Shown here piece after piece: positions 8,435-18,039 of a stretch of DNA of 64,000 bases; position 1 is the first letter of the stretch; every line of letters begins with the position of its first letter. Source of the stretch: Roseibium aestuarii (lineage in GTDB: Bacteria > Pseudomonadota > Alphaproteobacteria > Rhizobiales > Stappiaceae). The DNA lies in contig NZ_VORA01000001.1 of assembly GCF_008477545.1 (NCBI RefSeq), positions 1,488,001 through 1,552,000 of the forward strand. Direction: 5' to 3'. The position numbers were made by a program, and so were the translations under genes. Under the pieces are notes generated by a model. It was not told the DNA's origin. It saw only the letters and a program-made list of their open reading frames with translations, and made no database searches.

Positions 8435-9457
8435 CTAGTCCTCGAAGCCTGTCGGGTTCTTGCAGACCCAGTTCCAGGCGTCCCGGCACATGTCGTCCAG
8501 GCCGAAGCGGGCGCGCCAGTCGATGAGATCGGCGGCCTTCTGGGTTTCCGCATAGCATTCGCCCACATCGCCATCCCGGCGCGGGGCGATCTCGAAGGGG
8601 ATGGGCCGGTTGGTCGCCCGCTCGAAGGCCCGCACCATTTCCAGCACCGTATAGCCCGTGCCGGTTCCCAGATTGACCGTGAAGCAGCGGGTCGCGTCTG
8701 CACCCGTCTGCAGAGCCTCATAGGCCTTGAGATGCCCTTCCACCAGATCGACCACGTGGATGTAGTCGCGCAGGCCCGTGCCGTCGCGGGTCTCGTAATC
8801 ATTGCCATAGACCATGAGCTTTTCGCGCCGACCGCTGGCGACCTGGGCGATGAAGGGGCACAGGTTCTGCGGCACGTCGAGGGGGTTCTCGCCGATCAGC
8901 CCGCTTTCATGGGCGCCCACCGGATTGAAATAGCGCAGGATGGCGAAGCGCCACTTGGGGTCGCTGGCCGAAAGATCGTTGAGCAAGTGCTCCGCAATCC
9001 GCTTGGTCCGCCCATAGGGCGACATGGGGGCCGCCGGATGGGATTCGGGCACGGGAAGGATCTGCGGCGGGCCGTAGATATTGGCGGAGGACGAGAAGAT
9101 GAGCTGATGCACGCCCGCCCGCTCCATGGCCGAAAGCAGACGCTGGGTGCCGGTGACATTCACGTCGTAATAGGCCAGCGGATCGCGCAGGGATTCGCCC
9201 ACCACCTTCAGTCCGGCAAAATGCACCACCGCCGTGCAGCCGTGATCGCGCAGGATGCGCTCCATCGCCGCGCCGTCGCGGATGTCGGCCTGCTCGAAGG
9301 CGAGGGACTTGCCGGTGATCCTGGCCACCCGCCGCAGGCTTTCTTCCCGGGCATTCGCCAGATTGTCGACTACCACCACGTCATGGCCCGCCTCCAGAAA
9401 GGTCACGCAGGCATGGGAGCCGATGTAGCCGGCGCCGCCGGTGATCAGGATGGTCAT
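8435..9457 (-). CDS. galE: UDP-glucose 4-epimerase
   Basis: A 340-residue extended short-chain dehydrogenase that interconverts UDP-glucose and UDP-galactose in the cytoplasm. The NAD-binding motif TGGAGYIGSH is at the N-terminus, the substrate loop reads VVHFAGLKVVGES, and the catalytic Tyr-Lys pair is in SPYGRTK. Length and motif order match GalE. The serine motif is SSSANIYG rather than the more common SSSATVYG. The gene stands alone between the repeat region and secG and may feed UDP-galactose to the polysaccharide locus at the far end of the window. Confidence 0.95.
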   Translation of the reverse strand: MTILITGGAGYIGSHACVTFLEAGHDVVVVDNLANAREESLRRVARITGKSLAFEQADIRDGAAMERILRDHGCTAVVHFAGLKVVGESLRDPLAYYDVNVTGTQRLLSAMERAGVHQLIFSSSANIYGPPQILPVPESHPAAPMSPYGRTKRIAEHLLNDLSASDPKWRFAILRYFNPVGAHESGLIGENPLDVPQNLCPFIAQVASGRREKLMVYGNDYETRDGTGLRDYIHVVDLVEGHLKAYEALQTGADATRCFTVNLGTGTGYTVLEMVRAFERATNRPIPFEIAPRRDGDVGECYAETQKAADLIDWRARFGLDDMCRDAWNWVCKNPTGFED

Positions 9458-9690
9458 GTTGGAGCGGAGCCCGTGTCAGTGCGTGGGTCAGGAAAGGCGA
9501 GGGGATCTCGCCCCCTTTCGCCCTGATTTGCCAAGGGATAGCGTCCCCTTGCGTGAATGCCAAGCATGTCCGGGGCACGGGCGTGCAGGCACGCTGGACA
9601 GCTCCCCTGCAAAAGCCCACATGAAGGGTGGAAAGCTCCTTCCAACTGGTGTAGAAGGCGGCAAATCTTGATCAAACAGAATGGCCCACG

Positions 9691-10071
9691 ATGGAAACCG
9701 TAGTCATCGTTATTCATCTCATGGTCGTGCTGGCGCTGGTGCTGGTCGTCCTGCTGCAACGCTCCGAGGGCGGTGCCCTGGGCATCGGCGGCGGTGGCGG
9801 CGGTGGCTTCATGTCCAGCCGCGGCACGGCAAACGTGCTGACCCGTGCGACCGCGATCCTTGCTGCGGTCTTCTTCGTGACCTCCCTCGGCCTCAGCCTG
9901 ATCGCCGAAATGGGGGATCGTCCGGGCTCGGTTCTGGATCAGCTTCCCGCAAGCACGACCACCGCTCCGGCCACCGGCACCGAAGGCGCGGGCAATGGTC
10001 TCCTTGATTCGCTGAAGCAGCAAAGTGAAGAGAGTGCGCCGGCCGGACCTCAGGTCCCGGCAGCCCAGTAA
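9691..10071 (+). CDS. secG: Preprotein translocase subunit SecG
   Basis: A 126-residue SecG that assists SecYEG-mediated protein export. It has two membrane segments: residues 3-22 (TVVIVIHLMVVLALVLVVLL) and about 52-72. Between them lies the typical cytoplasmic Gly-rich loop GIGGGGGGGFMSSRG. The Ala/Thr/Pro-rich C-terminal tail beyond residue 80 is usual in alphaproteobacteria. A strong terminator follows, but pyrG lies in the same direction close behind, as in many related genomes. Confidence 0.95.
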   Translation: METVVIVIHLMVVLALVLVVLLQRSEGGALGIGGGGGGGFMSSRGTANVLTRATAILAAVFFVTSLGLSLIAEMGDRPGSVLDQLPASTTTAPATGTEGAGNGLLDSLKQQSEESAPAGPQVPAAQ

Positions 10072-10120
10072 GGGGCGGCATGCGGGCGGCGGGCCGATTG
10101 TTCCGTCGCTTCAGCTCTTT

Positions 10121-10149
10121 ATGCCCTGCGGGCCCCGCAGGGCATTTTT
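10121..10149 (+). terminator. Rho-independent terminator after secG
   Basis: An 11-bp perfect stem ATGCCCTGCGG / CCGCAGGGCAT with a 3-base loop, followed by TTTT. Confidence 0.85.
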
Positions 10150-10203
10150 GTTGTGTCTAATGAAAACTCACGAGTGGTCAAACAACCCTCGGCAACGATA
10201 TGA

Positions 10204-11841
<1,638 letters not shown>

Positions 11842-11873
11842 CCAGACCGCGGCTCCTGCCTCGAAATCATGTG

Positions 11874-11905
11874 AAAGGCCGGCCCTCTGGGTCGGCCTTT
11901 TCGTT
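11874..11905 (+). terminator. Rho-independent terminator after pyrG
   Basis: Stem AAAGGCCGGCCC / GGGTCGGCCTTT (12 bp with one G-T pair), TCT loop, followed by TCGTTT. Confidence 0.8.
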
Positions 11906-12080
11906 TGGCTGAGGGGCTTGGAGGAGGGGGTGCCTGCATGCGCAGGACGTGCGCTGACATGCAGCCTGTCCCGTGTTTCTCGTCACTTGGCCTTTGTGTG
12001 CCCGGCGCTCTCTGCTATGACCGGCCGCAGAGGGGTCGGGCCGCGCTGGCGGACCCGATGCGAAGCAAGAGGCTGGAAGA

Positions 12081-12902
12081 ATGACCCGGGGACTGGACCA
12101 TATTGTCGTTGCGGTGCGCGATCTGGAGGCGGCAGGCGCCGCATGGGAAGCGCTCGGTTTCACCGTGACGCCGACCAATCGGCACCCCTGGGGCACCGCC
12201 AACAAGCTGGTGCAGCTTGACGGCTTCTTTGTCGAACTTCTGACGGTCGCCGATCCGGAGGGGATCACCGAGGCGACGGAGACGGAGTTCTCCTTCGGCG
12301 CCTTCAACCGGGATTTCCTCGCCCGTCGCGAAGGCATTTCCATGCTGGTGGCGCAATCGGAAGGCGCCGAGGCCGACCGGGCCGATTTCGAGCGCCTGGG
12401 TCTGAAGACCTGGGCACCCTTCGGCTTCGAGCGGGTGGCCAATCTGCCCGATGGCACCACCGCGCAGGTGGCCTTCGATCTGACCTTTGCCACGGACCCG
12501 CACGGTCCGGCTCTGGGCTTCTTCACCTGTCACAACAAGTTCCCGGAACATTTCTGGAAGCCGGCCTTCCAGACCCACGAGAATGGCGCGAAGACGGTCG
12601 CGACCCTCTACATGGTGGCCGGTGATCCTTCCGATCATCATGAGTTCCTGGGCGGGTTCATCGGCCAGCGCGAGATGCGCGCGACGAGCCTTGGCCTGGA
12701 TCTGCCCACGCCGCGCGGTCTGATCCGTGTGGTGACCGAGGACGCTTACGCCTATCTCCTGGGCGAGCCGGCACGCGTGTCCCTGCCGGACGAGCGGCCC
12801 TGCTTCGCCGCCCTCGAGATCGCCTGCGAAGGGCTGCTCACCCGTCAGGTGATCCCCGCCGGGCAGCTGCACGGCATGACGCTTATCCTCACCCCCGCCT
12901 GA
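12081..12902 (+). CDS. VOC-family (glyoxalase-like domain) protein
   Basis: A 273-residue protein starting MTRGLDHIVVAVRDLEAAGA, the first beta-alpha unit of the vicinal oxygen chelate fold with the metal-ligand-position His. HPWGTANKLVQLDGFFVELL continues the pattern. A second half (from about residue 140, GPALGFFTCHNKFPEHFW) resembles a paired module, as in the PF13468 glyoxalase-like group. Substrate is not recognisable. There is no operon partner; it is convergent with the tRNA gene across an array of short repeats. Confidence 0.8.
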   Translation: MTRGLDHIVVAVRDLEAAGAAWEALGFTVTPTNRHPWGTANKLVQLDGFFVELLTVADPEGITEATETEFSFGAFNRDFLARREGISMLVAQSEGAEADRADFERLGLKTWAPFGFERVANLPDGTTAQVAFDLTFATDPHGPALGFFTCHNKFPEHFWKPAFQTHENGAKTVATLYMVAGDPSDHHEFLGGFIGQREMRATSLGLDLPTPRGLIRVVTEDAYAYLLGEPARVSLPDERPCFAALEIACEGLLTRQVIPAGQLHGMTLILTPA

Positions 12903-12970
12903 TCCGGCGGCTTAGCCTGGGGAAACCCCGCTGCAAATGCTCTGGATATCCGGGTGGCTGACACCCGGAA

Positions 12971-13109
12971 CAACCTGTGCACAAGCGTGAGGACGGCCTG
13001 TGGATCCCCTTTGGTACAACCTGTGGCCAGAGGCTGGGAGATCCTGTGCGAAAGCCTGTTGGCGGCCTGTGCTCAACCCGCGTACATCCTGTGGACAAGA
13101 TGTGGATAG
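12971..13109. repeat. Iteron-like array: six degenerate 22-23-bp units with a CCTGTG core
   Basis: Units begin at 12971, 12994, 13017, 13040, 13063 and 13085, each with CNNCCTGTG or GATCCTGTG at the start; the spacing is 23, 23, 23, 23 and 22 bp. The 9-mers at the core (TGTGCACAA, TGTGGATCC, TGTGGCCAG, TGTGCGAAA, TGTGCTCAA, TGTGGACAA, plus TGTGGATAG at 13101) vary around the DnaA-box complement TGTGGATAA. A small hairpin (CCGGGTG...CACCCGG, 12952-12969) precedes the array. It lies between convergent genes, so it is not an obvious promoter element. Confidence 0.6.
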
Positions 13110-13166
13110 TCGGAACGCGCCAACGCATGTTTGCGCCTGCGACCATTCTGTCTTCGGGGAGGGGAG

Positions 13167-13242
13167 TGGTGAGCCGACAGGGGTTCGAACCCTGGACCTA
13201 CTGATTAAAAGTCAGTTGCTCTACCAGCTGAGCTATCGGCTC
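13167..13242 (-). tRNA. tRNA-Lys (anticodon TTT)
   Basis: Reading the minus strand gives a 7-bp acceptor stem GAGCCGA/TCGGCTC, D-arm TAGCTCAGCTGGTAGAGCA, anticodon arm CTGACTTTTAATCAG and T-arm CAGGGTTCGAACCCCTG. The 3' discriminator A and an encoded CCA (13167-13169) follow. The anticodon TTT reads lysine codons AAA and AAG. Confidence 0.97.
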
Positions 13243-13625
13243 CCGAAGGGGTTCCGGATGCTGGACGGGTCTGGTGACGTCCGTCGTCGTTGCCCTCCGG
13301 AATGGCCGTGTGTTTAAGCGCCGAGCGCGAACGATGCAAGCCAAAAATCCTCTTTCGCCCAGCTCGTCTGTTGATGACTGCGCGAATGCCCCGACTTGAC
13401 GAAAAAACGCCGAGTCACGTAGGGTCATTTTTATTGTTCGTGTCGTATTTTAATCTTGTTTTCATCCGGCCCTAAGCAGATCCGACCAAGGTCGTTCGAC
13501 GGATATGGTCAACCCTCGGATTTGTTGTATCCTTTCGGCTGTTTAGTGCCGAATGAACCTTGATCAACGGGGTCGTTCCTTTTTGTCCGGCGTGAGGGGA
13601 AACGTGCTGGACCAGCGAGGGTTAT
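13243..13625. other. Intergenic region upstream of tRNA-Lys and of the small gene at 13626
   Basis: A 383-bp divergent gap. On the minus strand a weak promoter candidate for the tRNA is TTGCAT (complement of 13334-13339), 16 bp, TTAAAC (complement of 13312-13317). On the plus strand TTGACG 13396-13401 and TAGGGT 13420-13425 could serve the downstream gene. Nothing else coding is supported. Confidence 0.4.
13396..13425 (+). promoter_or_regulatory. Putative sigma70 promoter for the gene at 13626
   Basis: TTGACG, 18-bp spacer, TAGGGT. The -35 is good and the -10 weak; it would leave an about 190-nt leader. Confidence 0.35.
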
Positions 13626-13922
13626 ATGTACGAGAACACCGCCGAAATGCGAACGAGCTCGATGGAGCTCGAATTCGTGAAGGGGCACATTGCCGCCACG
13701 ATGACGCTCATTCACGCGATGATCGACCAGAAGGTCATGGATCGCGATCGTCTGGATGATTTTTTTGCCGGCTTCATCAGCCAGCTGCCTCACAATCGCG
13801 ACACGCTGGGCTTGCGTCTCGTGCTCGACCAGTGGCGCCAGGGACTGCGCGACGGTCGCGAGGAGCAGGAGCTGCGCGAAACCCTCTTCGAAGTGATCAA
13901 CGGTGGGCGTCACCAGGGCTGA
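13626..13922 (+). CDS. Conserved-looking small hypothetical protein (98 aa)
   Basis: A 98-residue soluble, mostly alpha-helical protein rich in charged residues (helices around SSMELEFVKGHIAATMTLIH, DRDRLDDFFAGFISQL and DQWRQGLRDGREEQELRETL). I do not recognise a family. Reality is supported by CGAGGG about 5 bases before ATG 13626, a promoter-like element upstream, and a very strong terminator 26 bp after the stop, which together make a self-contained monocistronic unit. No signal peptide or membrane segment is visible. Confidence 0.75.
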   Translation: MYENTAEMRTSSMELEFVKGHIAATMTLIHAMIDQKVMDRDRLDDFFAGFISQLPHNRDTLGLRLVLDQWRQGLRDGREEQELRETLFEVINGGRHQG

Positions 13923-13947
13923 GCCCGGAACCACCGCGACACGGATC

Positions 13948-13994
13948 AAGGCCTCGGACCCATGGGATGCCCCATCGGGTCCGAGGCCTTTTTT
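13948..13994 (+). terminator. Rho-independent terminator
   Basis: Long perfect hairpin: AAGGCCTCGGACCC / GGGTCCGAGGCCTT with an inner ATGGG/CCCAT stem, followed by a run of T to 13994. Confidence 0.9.
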
Positions 13995-14205
13995 GCGTAC
14001 GCCTGCGTCTCGGGACGCTGTGGCAGGAGAGGATGGGTCGGCCGGACGCTGCAAGGCACTCAAGGGTGCCGGTGCGTGGTGCCGGATGACCGGAACTTGA
14101 TCGGGCCGTGACAGTCGGGCGCAGGTCCGAAGCTTGCACCCGTCCCATCGCCTCTTTATCTGTGGGCCCAGCAAGTCCCTGTCCTTCAATCGGAATGCCG
14201 ACGCC

Positions 14206-14943
14206 ATGCTGCAGGATCTCACCCTCTGGGGAGCCGTCTTTGCCGGTCTCCTGTCCTTTGTCTCTCCCTGCGTCCTGCCGCTGGTGCCACCCTATCTCGG
14301 CTTCCTCGCCGGTGTGTCCCTTGACGAGTTGCGCGCGGGCGATGCCAGGGCCGATGTGTCGCGGCGGGTCTTCTTTGCCGCGCTGGCCTTTGTCGCGGGC
14401 TTTTCCACCGTCTTCATCGCGCTGGGGGCAAGTGCCAGCGTCGTCGGGCAGTTCCTGGCCTGGTACCGGGATATCTTCACCTGGATCGCCGGGGGGCTCA
14501 TCATTCTGATGGGCCTGCATTTCCTCGGTGCCTTCCGCATCGGGCTGCTCTACCGTGAGGCACGCATCCAAGTGGAGCGCAAGCCGGCCGGGTTGCTGGG
14601 GGCCTATTTCATCGGATTGGCCTTCGCCTTCGGCTGGACCCCCTGCATCGGGCCGATCCTGGCCGCGATCCTGACGGTGGCAAGCTCCAAGGCAAGTGTC
14701 GCGCAAGGGGTGATCCTGCTTGCCGCCTATGCGCTGGGACTGGCCATTCCCTTCCTGCTGGCTGCCGCCTTTGCCCGGCCGTTCCTCGGCCTGATGCAGC
14801 GCTTCCGTCGTCACATGGGCGTGGTGGAGAAGGTGATGGGCGTCTTCCTGATCCTCACCGGCATCGCTTTGCTCTTCGGCGTCTTCACCAGCTTCTCTGC
14901 CCTGCTGCAGGAGTGGTTCCCGGTCCTGACCGAGATCGGCTGA
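14206..14943 (+). CDS. ccdA: Cytochrome c biogenesis / thiol-disulfide transmembrane protein, CcdA family
   Basis: A 245-residue polytopic inner-membrane protein with about six segments. The family hallmark cysteines are present in SFVSPCVLPLVPPYLGF (segment 1) and FGWTPCIGPILAA (segment 4); these pass electrons from cytoplasmic thioredoxin to periplasmic thiol proteins, for cytochrome c maturation or disulfide reduction. ATG 14206 is chosen because the protein then starts right before the first membrane segment; an in-frame ATG at 14134 would add 24 uncharacteristic residues. No cytochrome maturation genes lie next to it, so the physiological partner is open. Confidence 0.9.
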   Translation: MLQDLTLWGAVFAGLLSFVSPCVLPLVPPYLGFLAGVSLDELRAGDARADVSRRVFFAALAFVAGFSTVFIALGASASVVGQFLAWYRDIFTWIAGGLIILMGLHFLGAFRIGLLYREARIQVERKPAGLLGAYFIGLAFAFGWTPCIGPILAAILTVASSKASVAQGVILLAAYALGLAIPFLLAAAFARPFLGLMQRFRRHMGVVEKVMGVFLILTGIALLFGVFTSFSALLQEWFPVLTEIG

Positions 14944-14966
14944 GGGGCTTCAGAAATGAGGTACGC

Positions 14967-16316
14967 TCAGTTGGCGGCCTGAAGGGCCGTGCCCTCGCGC
15001 GGTGCGAGCGGCAGCGCATCTCCGGCAAACAGCGTCGGATAGCAATGATCGCCCGCCGTCTTCAGCTTCAGGCAGGCCACGGTCGCATCCGCCGCATTGG
15101 CAAAGGGGCCGACCAGCAGGTCGGTCTTGCCCGGGCTCAGCATGGAGGCGGCCGTGCGCGCGCTCAGCTCCAGCGAGCCGAGACGCTCTCCGTTTTCCGA
15201 CAGGAAAGACTGCCACGCGATTGTCGCGTCATCGGGCTTGTCCAGATGGGCCACCACAACGGCAAAATCCGTGCGGCTGATCGGCCCGGGGGCAGACGAA
15301 AGGGATCGGCCCGCCGGCCGGGATACCTGAACGCGCATGGCGTCGCGTGCGTCCTGTTCGATGTCGGCGGCGTCCTGCGGGATCGATGCGGTCGATACCG
15401 GGTCGTCGGCATCCGCCTCCGGTAAGGCTTGCGGCACAAAGGCCACCTGCGTCTGCGGGGCGGGCGGCAGGTCGGCGGAGGGAAGCTGGACGAGACGCAC
15501 CGGGCGCGGTGCGGGGGCGGGAGCGCCCGACCCTTCGCCCTTGTTGGCTCCGCGCGGCAGTTCCGACAGTTTCAGGAAAGGGCCTTCCCGGGTTTCTGGG
15601 GCCGGAATGGATTCGATGCGCGAGCGAACCGAGTCCCGGTCATCGTCGCCGGCGAGACCGCTTTCAGGCGCGGGAACCACACCAGCCTGCGGCTGGATCT
15701 GGCGTACGCTGGCCGGATTCGCGACGGCCCTGGGCGCGCTCGTGCGGGCCGCATCGGCCGCGGTCGGGCGCGGAACCGGAGCGCCGGCAGGGGCTGAGAT
15801 CTCTCTTGCGGACGGCGTGGCAAGCCTCGCGGTGGAGGCCGTGCCTGAGGCCGCGTCAGCGCGCGTTGCGTCATCTGCGCCCTTCACCACGTCTTCCAGG
15901 GCGGCAAGCCTTCGGCTGTAGGCGCCATTCTGCTCGCTCATCACCGCAAGGCGCCGGCGCAGGGAGACGATTTCCTTTTGCAGGGTTTCCAGATGCGCGC
16001 TCGCGGACGGATCGAGGGAGCTGCCAGTGCCAGGTCGGCCATAGACCCCGATCGAGACATCCTGCCCGTTCAGCCCGATGGAGGCCGTCGAGGTGACGGG
16101 GCTGGCATCGGGAAGTCGCAGTCCGGCATAGGGTGTGCCGGGAGGAAGCCGGAAGGGCGAGGGGGCACCGGGCGCCGTGAACTGCACGGCCGACAGCCCA
16201 GCCAGACCGCAGAGCGTGGCGGCAAACGCCCAGCCAAGCACGGTGAGCCGCTGGGATGTCAGCGTCTCCCGGGCGTGGCGTCGTCGTGACGCTTTGCGGG
16301 CGGGTTTCTCGGGCAC
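14967..16316 (-). CDS. Membrane-anchored protein with C-terminal SPOR-like domain
   Basis: A 449-residue protein with a basic cytoplasmic N-terminus (RKASRRRHARETL), one membrane segment (about 26-45, LTVLGWAFAATLCGLAGL), then a periplasmic part. This holds a short coiled coil (LETLQKEIVSLRRRLAVMSE), a long Ala/Pro-rich disordered region, and a C-terminal domain from about residue 345 (DFAVVVAHLDKPDDATIAWQ ... LLVGPFANAADATVACLKLK) with SPOR-type strand-helix repeats. SPOR domains bind denuded peptidoglycan, so a role at the cell wall is plausible. GTG 16316 is the start. It is convergent with ccdA and divergent from glmU. Function is otherwise unknown. Confidence 0.75.
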   Translation of the reverse strand: MPEKPARKASRRRHARETLTSQRLTVLGWAFAATLCGLAGLSAVQFTAPGAPSPFRLPPGTPYAGLRLPDASPVTSTASIGLNGQDVSIGVYGRPGTGSSLDPSASAHLETLQKEIVSLRRRLAVMSEQNGAYSRRLAALEDVVKGADDATRADAASGTASTARLATPSAREISAPAGAPVPRPTAADAARTSAPRAVANPASVRQIQPQAGVVPAPESGLAGDDDRDSVRSRIESIPAPETREGPFLKLSELPRGANKGEGSGAPAPAPRPVRLVQLPSADLPPAPQTQVAFVPQALPEADADDPVSTASIPQDAADIEQDARDAMRVQVSRPAGRSLSSAPGPISRTDFAVVVAHLDKPDDATIAWQSFLSENGERLGSLELSARTAASMLSPGKTDLLVGPFANAADATVACLKLKTAGDHCYPTLFAGDALPLAPREGTALQAAN

Positions 16317-16531
16317 GGTGTCTTTCGGTCCGGATCAGGCGAATCTTGTAGCGTAATCTTGGCCATCTGACTTCAATTATGGTTAACGAACAAGAATGAG
16401 TGGGGGGAAAGGCGGAAAGTCTTTCAATGTCTTGTGGATCGGGGCATACAGGCTGGCGACAAGGGCTCCGGCGGGCGCAAGGCCGCGTCGCCGGAGACGG
16501 GGACCGAAGCGTAATGCAGGGGACGACACGC

Positions 16532-17905
16532 ATGACCGAGCGCAGCTTTCTTCCGATCGTTCTGGGAGCCGGACTGGGCACGCGCATGCGCTCCGACCTG
16601 CCCAAGGTGCTGCACGAAATCGGCAACCTGCCGCTTGTCGGCCATGTGCTGAAGGCACTCGCCGAGGCAGGTGCGCAAGCCCCGGCCGTGGTGATCGGTC
16701 CCGACATGCCGGCCCTCGAGGCTGCCGTGACGCGCATTGCCCCGCAGGCGCGCTGCTTCGTTCAGGTGGACCGGCTGGGCACTGCCCATGCCGCCCTTGC
16801 CGCACGTCCCGCCCTGGAAGAGGGTGCCGACGACGTGCTGGTGCTTTTCGGCGACACGCCGCTTGTCACCGCTGAAACCATTTCCCGCGTCCGGGCCGAA
16901 CTGGCCGCTGGCGCCGATGTGGCCGTGCTGGGATTCGAGGCTGCCAATCCCTTCGGCTATGGCCGACTTCTCATGCGCGACGGCCGGCTGGTCGCCATCC
17001 GCGAGGAAAAGGACGCAAGCCCTGAGGAGCGCGCCGTCACCTTCTGCAATTCCGGCATCATGGGCTTCCGCGGCGCCGTCGCGCTCGATCTCATGGTCGC
17101 CATCGGCAACGCCAATGCCAAGGGCGAATATTACCTGACCGACGCGGTGGAAATCGCCAATGCATGCGGTCTTGCCGTGGTGGCCGTGGCCGCCGACGAG
17201 GAAGAGGTGCAGGGCATCAACACCCGCGTCCAGCTCTCCGCCTGCGAGGCCGTGTTCCAGAAGCGCGCCCGCCTGGCCGCCATGGAGGCTGGCGTCACCC
17301 TTCAGGCGCCGGACACCGTCTTCTTCTCCCATGACACGGCACTTGGCGCCGATGTTCTGGTGGAGCCTAACGTCGTCTTCGGTCCCGGCGTGCGCGTCGA
17401 GAGCGGTACCCGGATCCGGGCCTTCTCCCATCTGGAAGGGGCCGAGGTTGGTGCCGGTGTCACCATGGGCCCCTATGCCCGTCTGCGTCCCGGTGCAAGG
17501 CTTGCAGAGGGCGTGCACGTGGGCAATTTCGTCGAGATCAAGCAGGCGACCGTGGAGACCGGCGCCAAGGTCAATCACCTCACCTATATCGGCGATGCCC
17601 ATGTGGGGGCCGGCTCCAACATCGGCGCAGGCACCATCACCTGCAATTACGATGGCTACGGCAAGCACCTCACCGTCATCGGCAAGGGCAGCTTCATCGG
17701 CTCCAACGCCACGCTCGTGGCCCCGCTCACCCTGGGCGACGGGGTCTATGTGGCGGCCGGCAGCACGGTGACGGCGGATGTGGACGCCGACGCGCTGGTC
17801 ATCGGTCGCGGCCGCCAGACCGACAAGCCCGGCAAGGCGGCGGAACTGCGCGCCCGCTTCAAGGCGGCCAAGGCCGCCAAGGTGGCCGAAAGCGCCCGGG
17901 ACTGA
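16532..17905 (+). CDS. glmU: Bifunctional N-acetylglucosamine-1-P uridyltransferase / glucosamine-1-P acetyltransferase
   Basis: A 457-residue GlmU making UDP-N-acetylglucosamine for peptidoglycan and lipid A. The N-terminal uridyltransferase motif is LGAGLGTRMRSDLPKVLH; the C-terminal half (from about 250) is a left-handed beta-helix of hexapeptide repeats with the acetyltransferase region VNHLTYIGDAHVGAGSNIGA. The start at 16532 has AGGGGA eight bases upstream; an earlier ATG at 16514 has none. glmS follows after 134 bp, forming a hexosamine synthesis unit. Confidence 0.97.
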   Translation: MTERSFLPIVLGAGLGTRMRSDLPKVLHEIGNLPLVGHVLKALAEAGAQAPAVVIGPDMPALEAAVTRIAPQARCFVQVDRLGTAHAALAARPALEEGADDVLVLFGDTPLVTAETISRVRAELAAGADVAVLGFEAANPFGYGRLLMRDGRLVAIREEKDASPEERAVTFCNSGIMGFRGAVALDLMVAIGNANAKGEYYLTDAVEIANACGLAVVAVAADEEEVQGINTRVQLSACEAVFQKRARLAAMEAGVTLQAPDTVFFSHDTALGADVLVEPNVVFGPGVRVESGTRIRAFSHLEGAEVGAGVTMGPYARLRPGARLAEGVHVGNFVEIKQATVETGAKVNHLTYIGDAHVGAGSNIGAGTITCNYDGYGKHLTVIGKGSFIGSNATLVAPLTLGDGVYVAAGSTVTADVDADALVIGRGRQTDKPGKAAELRARFKAAKAAKVAESARD

Positions 17906-17948
17906 CAGCGGCGGCGCCGCGCTTCACTTTAACCAATCGACACCGCAG

Positions 17949-17971
17949 CCCTGTCATGAACTGAAACAGGG
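17949..17971 (+). other. Hairpin in the glmU-glmS intergenic region
   Basis: CCCTGT / ACAGGG stem with an 11-base loop followed by TTTGATTT. It could be a weak terminator or a leader structure for glmS; evidence is only the dyad. Confidence 0.3.
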
Positions 17972-18039
17972 TTTGATTTCGCTTTCGCAGCGCACACGCT
18001 TAAAGCGATACTATCAATTTTCACAAGGGTTACGTCTTC

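Noticed and set aside
7715..8526. Two open frames with the same MSRAILTVVFNVPELL start, looking like duplicated genes
   Set aside because: They lie inside the two repeat copies, are Pro/Arg-rich without domains, and diverge where the repeat ends; they are artefacts of the repeat.
12971..13109. CRISPR array
   Set aside because: Only a 6-base core is constant, there is no repeat/spacer alternation with near-identical repeats, and no cas genes are nearby.
13198..13428. Minus-strand 76-residue frame ending over tRNA-Lys
   Set aside because: It overlaps the tRNA gene and carries the common AQLVEQLTFNQ artefact produced by translating tRNA sequence.
17906..18039. glmS ribozyme/riboswitch upstream of glmS
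   Set aside because: The leader is short, with only one small hairpin; no glmS-ribozyme core is visible and the element is typical of Firmicutes.
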